Virus record (IMG/VR): IMGVR_UViG_3300046167_000449 | Coordinates: 1-54,370 of that record | Length of the DNA stretch: 54,370 nt | Reading direction: 5' to 3' (one strand) | From: a virus | Shown: piece by piece, positions 16,990 to 24,484 of the stretch | Layout of the letters: each line of letters starts with the position of its first letter | How positions within the stretch are numbered: the first letter of the stretch is position 1 | Position numbers and translations under genes: made by a program | Notes under the pieces: generated by a model | The model's input: only the letters and a program-made list of their open reading frames with translations | Told to the model about the DNA's origin: nothing | Databases searched by the model: none

Positions 16990-17913
16990 ATGAGTGATTC
17001 ATTTGACATTTTTAATCTTGGCGTAGAAGACGTAGAAACGCATCAGCCAGAAAGAACTTCAACTAATGAAGTTTACAAACCAACTGCCGACGACGGCAAA
17101 GACGGAACGTACAAAGCATTAATTAGATTTGTACCTAACCCTGAGAATCCGAGAAAATCTCTGATTCAAAAATACGTACACTGGTTAACTAACTCCAGTG
17201 GTGACGGAAAACTAGTTGACTCTCCACAAACAATCGGTGAGCACTGTCCAATTGCAGATGTATTCTGGAAACTAAGAAAATCAGATTCTGCAGTAGATAG
17301 AAAAGCTTCTGAAAAATTAAAGAGACGTCAACAGTATTATTCTCTTGTAAAAATCGTAAAAGATCCACAAAACCCAGAATTGGAGGGTACTTACAAAGTA
17401 TTCAAATTTGGATATAAGATTAAAGAGAAGATTGACTCTGAATTGAAGCCAGACTTCGGTGAGCCAACACAAGTATTTGACCTATTCGAAGGTAAGAACT
17501 TCGAGCTTGTTATTACAAGACAAGGTGAGTACAATAACTACGACAAATCTAAATTCTCTTCTAACAAATCTGCAGTAATTATGGGCGATGCTCCAGCAGA
17601 AAGAACGAAAGAGACTATGGGCGCTATCAAAGAAGAATTAGAGAATTCACCATCTTTAGCACAATACGACTACAAAGCTTGGGACGAAGATACAAGAGCT
17701 TTCGTAAACAACGTATTGAGAATGTACCTTAATCCAGGTGATGATATTGCAGCAGTAACTTCTGCTCCAAAATCTGCTCCAGCTCCAAAGGCAAAAGTAA
17801 CTGAAACTGCAACTGCAGGATCTGCTGCGCCAACAAAGGCTGAAGCACCAGCTGAAAGTAAGGTAACTACAGATGATGATTTAGATTCTTTCCTAGATGA
17901 CCTCAACATCTAA
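16990..17913 (+). CDS. 32: Single-stranded DNA-binding protein, T4 gp32-like
   Basis: At 307 residues it is the same size as T4 gp32 (301). The core order matches: ALIRFVPNPENP, the region equivalent to the T4 zinc site, QQYYSLVKIVKDPQNPELEG, FKFGYKIKEKID, and QGEYNNYDKSKF. The acidic tail (TTDDDLDSFLDDLNI) is the protein-interaction domain that contacts helicase, primase and polymerase. Of the four T4 zinc ligands (His64, Cys77, Cys87, Cys90) only His and one Cys remain (GEHCPIADVFW), so it probably binds no zinc. The primase gene overlaps its last 17 bases. Confidence 0.9.
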   Translation: MSDSFDIFNLGVEDVETHQPERTSTNEVYKPTADDGKDGTYKALIRFVPNPENPRKSLIQKYVHWLTNSSGDGKLVDSPQTIGEHCPIADVFWKLRKSDSAVDRKASEKLKRRQQYYSLVKIVKDPQNPELEGTYKVFKFGYKIKEKIDSELKPDFGEPTQVFDLFEGKNFELVITRQGEYNNYDKSKFSSNKSAVIMGDAPAERTKETMGAIKEELENSPSLAQYDYKAWDEDTRAFVNNVLRMYLNPGDDIAAVTSAPKSAPAPKAKVTETATAGSAAPTKAEAPAESKVTTDDDLDSFLDDLNI

Positions 17914-18655
17914 TAACATACAATTAACTGAAGAGCTTAAGAGTAGAATAAAAGTTGCACTAAAACAAGTTTGTGTAGAGCATCATTCCACTCCTAACAA
18001 GCAGCTGCTTAAAGACATGCCAGGGCGAATAACCTTGGCATGTCCTTATTGCGGTGACTCTCATGAAGATGATACCAAGAAAAGAGGTAACATGTATTGG
18101 GACACACTTCAGTATCATTGTTACAATTGTTCTCACCATACTAATCTTCATACGTTCTTAAAAGACCATGAGGTTAGAATGCCTAATACAGGCGACTCAT
18201 TTACGATTATTGACTATATCAAAGAGAACAAACAACAGGTTAGTCAAGAACAAGTATTACAAAACCAGTCACTTGCAAGCGTCCAAGAACTGGCATTAAC
18301 CGTAGATGAATTTAAACAAGTATTCGGCGCTAAAGAAATTGAGCCTGGAGAATGGATTTGGTTTCAGTTAAAAGAGAGGCTATTACATAATAAGTCTAGC
18401 GAGTTTCTTTTTTCCCAAAAAGGTAATCGACTTTGGATTTTAAATAAAGGTTTAAACGGGAAGATTATCGGCGCACAATCCAGAAGAATGAAAGGCTATG
18501 GGTCTAGGTATTTAACTTATGACCTACCAAAAATATATGAAGAGTGGAAGAAGCCGTTAGAGTTAGAACCAGAGGTAATGACTAAACTGGCAAAGGCTTC
18601 TACTTTATTTGGAATTATGCAGGTTAATTTCCAACAGCCAGGTCACTTTATTTGA
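17897..18655 (+). CDS. 61: DNA primase, T4 gp61-like, segment 1 (zinc-binding and N-terminal domain)
   Basis: The segment carries a zinc-binding domain at about residues 48-78 (CPYCGDSHEDD, CYNCSHH), followed by the primase core up to NFQQPG. Such primases lay RNA primers for lagging-strand synthesis with gp41. The frame ends at 18655, exactly where the TOPRIM glutamate motif begins in the +1 frame. Removing one G of the GG at 18642-18643 restores PVTLFEGPID. It overlaps the 3' end of gp32, which fits coupled expression of replication proteins. Confidence 0.85.
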   Translation: MTSTSNNIQLTEELKSRIKVALKQVCVEHHSTPNKQLLKDMPGRITLACPYCGDSHEDDTKKRGNMYWDTLQYHCYNCSHHTNLHTFLKDHEVRMPNTGDSFTIIDYIKENKQQVSQEQVLQNQSLASVQELALTVDEFKQVFGAKEIEPGEWIWFQLKERLLHNKSSEFLFSQKGNRLWILNKGLNGKIIGAQSRRMKGYGSRYLTYDLPKIYEEWKKPLELEPEVMTKLAKASTLFGIMQVNFQQPGHFI

Positions 18656-18977
18656 GGGACCGATTGATGCGAAGTTTATGCATAACTCTATTGCCCTAGC
18701 AACAGCAGGTAGATCGACAGAAGAATTTGACGAAATGGCGACAGTCAGGTATATGTTTGATAACGATGCAACAGGTAAAAAGAAAATGATTGAAAAGCTT
18801 AAGAAGGGAAGACCTGTATTTATGTGGTCTAAATTTCTAGACGATTTTAAGCTAGATACATATAATATCAAAGATTTAAACGACTTGATAAAAGTATGTT
18901 ACCAGCAAAAATCTACAGCTTGGAAACAAATAGAAAATTATTTCACATCAAGCGATTTAGATTTATGGTACGTATAG
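18609..18977 (+). CDS. 61: DNA primase, T4 gp61-like, segment 2 (TOPRIM domain)
   Basis: Real sequence begins at about 18640; the ATG at 18609 is an out-of-frame artefact. The TOPRIM catalytic pieces are LFEGPIDAKFM (Glu), ALATAGRST, and YMFDNDATGKKKM (DxD). Joined with segment 1, the enzyme has about 359 residues, close to T4 gp61 (342). The stop at 18975-18977 overlaps the next start at 18965. Confidence 0.85.
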   Translation: MELCRLISNSQVTLFEGPIDAKFMHNSIALATAGRSTEEFDEMATVRYMFDNDATGKKKMIEKLKKGRPVFMWSKFLDDFKLDTYNIKDLNDLIKVCYQQKSTAWKQIENYFTSSDLDLWYV

Positions 18978-19174
18978 AAGAAATGGAAGATACATTAGAG
19001 GATTTTTTTAAGGACAGCGACCGCTTTAAGAAGATGCGTATGCTAATTGATTTCGAGATGCCAGAATTTAAGACTGATAATCCCGATATGAAATTTAGTA
19101 AACCTAAACTTAAGAAAGGTGAAAAGGCTTCTAAGTTTATTAAGCCGGATAGGAACAAATCGTCGCTATTTTAA
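18965..19174 (+). CDS. Unknown small charged protein between primase and uvsY
   Basis: The 69 residues start MVRIEEMEDTLEDFFKDSD and end in a basic tail, KFIKPDRNKSSLF. I chose the ATG at 18965 because it overlaps the primase stop by 13 bases, whereas longer versions run into the primase. The C-terminal SSLF resembles the short hydrophobic tails by which T4 gp33, gp55 and gp43 touch the gp45 clamp, and other replication proteins here also end in LF. Its function is otherwise unknown. Confidence 0.5.
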   Translation: MVRIEEMEDTLEDFFKDSDRFKKMRMLIDFEMPEFKTDNPDMKFSKPKLKKGEKASKFIKPDRNKSSLF

Positions 19175-19185
19175 TATAAAGATAA

Positions 19186-19608
19186 ATGAGTAAAGATAAA
19201 ATATTAGCACTAGATCAAAAATTGAGTGCACAAAGAAACGAATGGTCAGCTACTATTAGAAGTCTTGCACAAAGCCTTCGTAATCTAAATACGATGGAGG
19301 TTACAATAGCAGATGTATTATCTTCTAGACAGACGCTCGTAGATCAAATGGCATATATAAATGTCAAAATTAAACAACAAAAGAAAACAATTTCTGCAAG
19401 ATATAGAGAAGCCTATATTAGATACTATAATTATGACTATAAATTAGGTGAAAAGCAGAAAGAGAAATTCTTAGAGAATGACCTAGCAGATGACAATATG
19501 ATTTTGTCACATTTAGAAAATCAAATGGATTGGCTAAGGGATTCCGTAAAAACATTAGATAATATGGGCTTTGCTATTAGAAATAGACTGGCTCTAAAAG
19601 ATCTATAA
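19186..19608 (+). CDS. uvsY: UvsY-like recombination mediator
   Basis: This is a 140-residue, almost wholly helical protein; T4 UvsY has 137 residues. The end, SVKTLDNMGFAIRNRLALKDL, matches the T4 pattern in which a helix leads to GFAIKHIQDM. UvsY loads UvsX onto gp32-covered DNA. Position immediately before uvsW mirrors the uvsW-uvsY pairing of T4-type phages. No frame damage is seen. Confidence 0.75.
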   Translation: MSKDKILALDQKLSAQRNEWSATIRSLAQSLRNLNTMEVTIADVLSSRQTLVDQMAYINVKIKQQKKTISARYREAYIRYYNYDYKLGEKQKEKFLENDLADDNMILSHLENQMDWLRDSVKTLDNMGFAIRNRLALKDL

Positions 19609-19614
19609 TAAACA

Positions 19615-21123
19615 GTGGAATTAACGTTAACAGATAATAAGCAGTTCTTGCGTGTGGATGAGGCGTCCGAAATGGAAGTTGAACAACTCAATATCACACT
19701 AAATAGACGTATTGAATCTTGGAGATTTCATCCCCTGGTTAAGAAGGGTTTATGGGATGGTTACATCTCATATATCAAAGATGATAAATGGATTCCATCT
19801 GGTCTTTGGCGAGAAGTAATGAATATGTGTAAGCAGTATAAATATGAGCTTAAACTAAATGGCATTACAAGACTATTTGATACTAATATAAAAGCTGCAG
19901 ACTTTGAAGCATGGGCAATGGATTTCTTTGATGGTTCAGAGATACAACCTAGAGATTATCAAATTGAAGCTGCATATAATATCCTTAAATTTAGAAATTG
20001 TCTAAGTGAGTTGGCTACATCAGCTGGTAAAACTCTTATTTCATTTATGGTAATATCTTACCTATTAGAAAAACAAAAGGCTGGTAGAATTCTTTTTATT
20101 GTACCTAATGTCTCACTTGTTGTTCAGGGTTCAGAAGATTTCCAAGACTATAACTGGAGAAACCAAGCCAATATAAAAGTACAACAGATTTATTCAGGTC
20201 AAAAGATTAGACCAGGTAGAAATGTAGTAATTGGAACATATCAATCACTAGTTAAAAAGGATAAAGAATATTTCCAACAATTTGATGCAGTACTTATTGA
20301 TGAAACACATAAGGCTAAATCACAATCTATTAAAACTATCCTACAAAAATGTACAGCAGCTAATTATAGGTTTGGACTTTCGGGTACAATTCCAAAAGCT
20401 GGTAGTTTAGATAGATTAACACTTATGGCTTATACTGGTCCTGTAATTACAGAGGTTAGTGCAAATTTCCTACAAGAAGAGGGACATATTGCAGGCTGTA
20501 AAGTAAAAGTAATAAAAATGGACTATGCTGCTGAAAGTACTAAGAATGCTTTTAGAGAAATGTCCCAAAATAGATATGAAAGTAAAGACGTCTATAAATT
20601 TGAAAGCAATTATGTTATACAGTCGCCAGGTCGGCTTGCATTTATTTGTAGCATTATTTCCAGAGTTAAAGGCAATGGTCTTGTCTTGTTCCATAGGATT
20701 GAACATGGTAAAAAGATTTATGAGAAATTGCGCCAAGAGTCTGAAAAGAATGTTTACTATGTAGACGGAAATACAGACAAAGATATTAGAGAAGAGTATA
20801 AAAAGAAAATGGAAGCGGGTGCTGAGATTATCATTGTAGCATCCTATGGTACATTTTCAACTGGTATATCAATTAATAAGATACACAATATATTCTTTAC
20901 AGAGTCCTTTAAATCCGAAGTTATTATTAGACAATCAATAGGTAGGGGACTAAGAAAACACAAGTCTAAAACTGATGTAAATATCATTGACTTTGTAGAC
21001 GATCTATCCTCCCCGGATTGGGATAACTACTTAATTAGACATGCTAAAGCTAGGCAGAAGATCTATAGAGAACAGAAGTTCCCGTTTGAGGTAAAAAATG
21101 TGACATTTGAAGGGGATATATAA
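19615..21123 (+). CDS. uvsW: UvsW-like superfamily 2 DNA helicase
   Basis: The 502 residues start at GTG, six bases after uvsY. SF2 motifs are in order: ATSAGKTLISF (Walker A), LIDETHKAKS (DExH), FGLSGTIPK (motif III), ASYGTFSTGISI (motif V) and IRQSIGRGLRKH (motif VI). The N-terminal about 100 residues form the small substrate-recognition domain seen in UvsW. The enzyme unwinds R-loops and branched DNA and, in T4, helps switch from origin to recombination-dependent replication. Length is near T4 UvsW. Confidence 0.9.
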   Translation: MELTLTDNKQFLRVDEASEMEVEQLNITLNRRIESWRFHPLVKKGLWDGYISYIKDDKWIPSGLWREVMNMCKQYKYELKLNGITRLFDTNIKAADFEAWAMDFFDGSEIQPRDYQIEAAYNILKFRNCLSELATSAGKTLISFMVISYLLEKQKAGRILFIVPNVSLVVQGSEDFQDYNWRNQANIKVQQIYSGQKIRPGRNVVIGTYQSLVKKDKEYFQQFDAVLIDETHKAKSQSIKTILQKCTAANYRFGLSGTIPKAGSLDRLTLMAYTGPVITEVSANFLQEEGHIAGCKVKVIKMDYAAESTKNAFREMSQNRYESKDVYKFESNYVIQSPGRLAFICSIISRVKGNGLVLFHRIEHGKKIYEKLRQESEKNVYYVDGNTDKDIREEYKKKMEAGAEIIIVASYGTFSTGISINKIHNIFFTESFKSEVIIRQSIGRGLRKHKSKTDVNIIDFVDDLSSPDWDNYLIRHAKARQKIYREQKFPFEVKNVTFEGDI

Positions 21124-21124
21124 T
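21115..21124 (+). promoter_or_regulatory. GATATATAAT late-promoter-like box
   Basis: The box overlaps the uvsW stop and lies 35 bases before the ATG at 21160, the best-spaced example of this motif in the window. It would start a late transcript covering the internal-protein-like locus. Confidence 0.55.
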
Positions 21125-21159
21125 ACAATACTAAAGTAATAAAAAATAAATCTAAAATA

Positions 21160-22617
21160 ATGGGTTCATTAAAACTACAGTCTTTTGATGATTTTGCTAA
21201 TGCTACTGCTAAAGCAGCAAAGCTAAAATTAGAAGAAGAACAATCAGCAGCAAGAGACGCAGCTGCATACGAATTTAAAACACTACTATCTAAGTTTGGA
21301 GTAACAAAAATTAAAGACCTTAACGAAGAGGACAGAAATAAGTTCTTTAGAAAGTTAGGTGCTACAGAGATTAGCGAATCAGTTGCTATCATTGAAGAAG
21401 GTACACGTTCTCAAATCGGCCTTATTAACAAGAGAGGAAAAATCAAATCAGTGTATATGCACTACGATGGTTATCCAGACCACATGTTACCTACAATTAA
21501 AAAAGGTAAATACGATGCTGGAACAGTTAAGACTTTACTAGGTAAAGGAGGTGGTTCATACTTAGAGCCAGACTGGAGAAATATCAACTTCTATGGAGAT
21601 AAAACTACACTAGATGGTGACGTTAATAAAATTAACAAATTTATTAGAGATGCATCGAACGATGCAGGCGCAGAATTCGTTTACTTATTTGACGAAAGAG
21701 ATGGTAAGTGGTATATGGCAGATGTTTATGCTGAGACTGGTTTACAGAAAGCTTTTGAATCTATGGTAATTAATGAAGCATTTACACCAAGTAAAGGTAA
21801 TTTAAGAGATGCTAAGAAAGTAAAGAAAGCACTAGAGCAATTCTTTACTAACCACAACGCGTTAATGGATAAATCTATTTTTTTAGGAGTATGTAAATAC
21901 TTATTAGCAGAATCTTTAACAGATGCTAATTTCCATTCTTATAGAGAGCCTGTAAGTAAAGTACTTAAAGGTAAATTAAGTACAGTATTTGTAGAGATCG
22001 ATGGATTAAACAATATGAAAGTTCCAATCGGTAAGAAATCAATTATTACTTTATTAGATGAAGTTGGTCCATTTATGGCATCAGCTGCTGGATGGTCAGG
22101 TATTGGTATCGTTGAAGGTATGGCATTATTCTTAGATAGCTTCGGTAATTCTGATCTAGCTCAGAAAATTGTAGATGAATTTAATCTAATTTTCCAAAAC
22201 GAATCTGTAGTAAATGAAGGTAACGCTTTCTTAGCTGCAAGAGCTAAAGCAATCGAAGAAGATGCTGAAGAATTTGAATTTAACGGTAAGAAATTTCCAG
22301 TAATTAAAGAAGAAGAGGAAGTAACTGAAGAAGTAAACGAAGGTTTACACCCTAAATTAAAGAAAGCTATGAAAGCTGTTGAGAAAGGTGAAACAGTTTA
22401 CGGAGAAAACGTTAGGTTCCCTGGAAGATTTAAAATTATAGAAATGGGAGAACTGTTCGCAACAGTAGACTATGAAGATGGTACAGAGCCAATGGAAATG
22501 GCTTCAATGAATATCAGAATTGATTCTTTACAATTTGAATCAGTAGAAATTGAAGAAGGTAATGAATTCGGTGCTGCTAAGAGCAGAAGCAATTGCAAAA
22601 GGCGAAAAAACTTTTAA
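21160..22617 (+). CDS. Modular internal/prohead-type protein, segment 1
   Basis: It starts MGSLKLQSFDDFANATAKAA, with an FDDF targeting-like motif and an Ala/Glu-rich helix. A module around SVYMHYDGYPDHMLP is of a type seen in small phage proteins of unknown function. Putative cleavage motifs punctuate the chain: SMVINEAF, SVVNEGNAF and EEVNEGLHP. A late-promoter-like box precedes it. The frame breaks near 22580: removing one A restores AARAEAIAKGE and continues into the next segment. I infer a head-core or packaged protein that a prohead protease processes. Confidence 0.55.
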   Translation: MGSLKLQSFDDFANATAKAAKLKLEEEQSAARDAAAYEFKTLLSKFGVTKIKDLNEEDRNKFFRKLGATEISESVAIIEEGTRSQIGLINKRGKIKSVYMHYDGYPDHMLPTIKKGKYDAGTVKTLLGKGGGSYLEPDWRNINFYGDKTTLDGDVNKINKFIRDASNDAGAEFVYLFDERDGKWYMADVYAETGLQKAFESMVINEAFTPSKGNLRDAKKVKKALEQFFTNHNALMDKSIFLGVCKYLLAESLTDANFHSYREPVSKVLKGKLSTVFVEIDGLNNMKVPIGKKSIITLLDEVGPFMASAAGWSGIGIVEGMALFLDSFGNSDLAQKIVDEFNLIFQNESVVNEGNAFLAARAKAIEEDAEEFEFNGKKFPVIKEEEEVTEEVNEGLHPKLKKAMKAVEKGETVYGENVRFPGRFKIIEMGELFATVDYEDGTEPMEMASMNIRIDSLQFESVEIEEGNEFGAAKSRSNCKRRKNF

Positions 22618-23191
22618 AGTTGGTGACGAAGAATATCCAGTAGAAGATGTTTCTAAGGAAGATGAAGAGAACGCAGAAGAATATGCTGAAGAAGAAGGTA
22701 TTGAAGTAAAAGAAGAGGAAGAAGCTGAAGTTACTGAAGCTAGATTTGTAAAGGATTACGAAGGTGATGTTTTAAACGCTGAAACTGAAGAAGAAATTCT
22801 AGAAGTTTATCCTGACGCAAAATTCTATGTTGGTAAAATGTCACACTTTTTTGGTGAGTTAATGCCTAATCTTTTCTTTAAAGCTTATTATGCTAAATAC
22901 TATAAAGAAGATACTGGTAAATCAATTAAAGGTGATTTTAAAATTACTTCAATATATTCACAAAAAGGTAGCAACTATCAATATTTATTTAATGAGTCTG
23001 CACAACCTACTAATGAAGCTGAAGTAAAATCAGATGAAGAGTTTAAAGAGTATGCATTCTCAGTTTTGGGACAAGCATTCGGTGATAAATTCGACGAAGA
23101 AAAAGCTCAAGAAGTAGTAGACGGTTTATTAGACAAACACGGCGATGACTATGGTGCAGCAGTTGGCGCATTACAATCATCACTAGGATAA
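22550..23191 (+). CDS. Modular internal/prohead-type protein, segment 2
   Basis: Real sequence joins segment 1 at about 22583. The piece EFGAA-AEAIAKGE-KTFKVGDEEYPVEDV repeats the segment 1 piece AFLAARAKAIEE-FEFNGKKFPVIKE, which proves the frame join by internal homology. A very acidic stretch follows (EEYAEEEGIEVKEEEE), then a folded region with KFYVGKMSHFFGEL and YQYLFNESAQPTNEAEVKS, and a helical end (YGAAVGALQSSLG). The acidic, Ala/Glu-rich composition resembles T4 prohead core and internal proteins. Confidence 0.5.
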   Translation: MKKVMNSVLLRAEAIAKGEKTFKVGDEEYPVEDVSKEDEENAEEYAEEEGIEVKEEEEAEVTEARFVKDYEGDVLNAETEEEILEVYPDAKFYVGKMSHFFGELMPNLFFKAYYAKYYKEDTGKSIKGDFKITSIYSQKGSNYQYLFNESAQPTNEAEVKSDEEFKEYAFSVLGQAFGDKFDEEKAQEVVDGLLDKHGDDYGAAVGALQSSLG

Positions 23192-23210
23192 AAACAATCT
23201 AAAACTTCTT

Positions 23211-24484
23211 ATGAAGATATACACAAATTTTACAGAATTCTTAAACGAGAAAGCTCCAGGTAAACAACTTGGAGAGTTTCGTATTTGAAGGTGGGGCCGC
23301 TGGCCACATGATGCACCCATTCGATGACCATTCATTAACATTTGCTGATTTCAAAACTATTGTAAGATCTGCACTACAAGGAGGTCTTGATTTTGAAGAG
23401 ACACCAACTGAAAAGACAGATGGTCAGAATGTATTTGCAACTGTAAAGGATGGTAAAGCAATGTTCGCTAGAAATAAGGGACAATTAGCAAATCCACTAG
23501 ACCTAAATGGTATCATTAAGATGTTCACTGGCCACGCTTCAAAGCTGGTTGAAGAAACATTCATCTTTGCTGCTAAAGATCTAGCAGAAGCGCTCCCAAA
23601 GCTTAAGGACCAGTCTATATTTATGGACGGCCAGTCTTTTATTAATATGGAGCTCATTTATTCTAAAAACCCTAATGTAATCTATTACGATAGAGATGTT
23701 ATTCAATTCCATGGTATGAAAGTTACTGATGGCAATGGTAATATTATTGGTGAAGAGAATATTGCAGGTGAAATAGTTAAAGCACTTAAAGAATTAAAAG
23801 CGGATGTGCAAAAGACCTTTACAATAATTCCCCCTCAAATTTTAAAGTTAGGAAAAGATATTAACTTTGATGATAGAGTCGGCTATTACGAAAAGGCGAT
23901 AAATAAACTAAGAGATACTTATGGTTTATCAGATCAAGATGAAGTCAAAATGTATCACGAAGCTTGGTGGAGAAATGAAATCGAAAAGTATTTTGGAGAT
24001 TTAGACCCAGCATTAAAAGAAGGTCTTTTATTAAGATGGGCATACCTAGACAAGAAGACTCTAAATATGAGAGAGTTAAAGAAGGCAGTTACTCCAGATC
24101 AAGCAAAAGCCGTTAAAGAATATGACGGTCAAAGAAATAAGAAGTATAAAGAAAATATACTACCTTTTGAAAACCTATTTTTAGAATTAGGTGCAGATGT
24201 TTTAAAGAACGTTTCTAATTTTGTTGCTGCTAATCCAGAAGCTGAGAAAGCTAGATTACATAAGCAAATCAGAACTGAGGCTGACAAAGTTAAAAAGAAC
24301 GGCGATCTAAAACAAATCGAGAAGGTAGAAAAAGAATTAAAGAGACTAGAAGGGTATCGGTGGTATCGAGTCAATTATTCCAACTGAAGGCCTAGTCTTT
24401 AAATATAATGGTAAAACATTTAAACTAACGGGTACCTTTGCTGCAATTAACCAGCTAATGGGTATCATTAAATATGGTAGATAA
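23211..24484 (+). CDS. Ligase-like nucleotidyltransferase with targeting-like N-terminus
   Basis: This gene has three frames joined by single-base insertions at about 23270 and 24355. It starts MKIYTNFTEFLNEKAPG (FTEFLNE resembles the T4 internal-protein targeting sequence). GGAAGHMMHPFDD, a signature I know from uncharacterised proteins of T4-like marine phages, follows. Covalent nucleotidyltransferase motifs are TEKTDGQNVFAT (motif I Lys), MDGQSFINMELIY (motif III-like) and TEGLVFKYNGKTFKLTG (motifs IV-V). It may ligate or adenylylate RNA, DNA or protein; the substrate is unknown. The stop overlaps the next start (TAATG). Confidence 0.65.

Noticed and set aside
18600-18660. Programmed ribosomal frameshift in the primase (and in gp46, gp55, the oxygenase)
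   Set aside because: No X-XXY-YYZ slippery site or stimulatory structure is seen, upstream-only products would lack catalytic parts, and nearly every break needs the same removal of one base at unrelated sequences.
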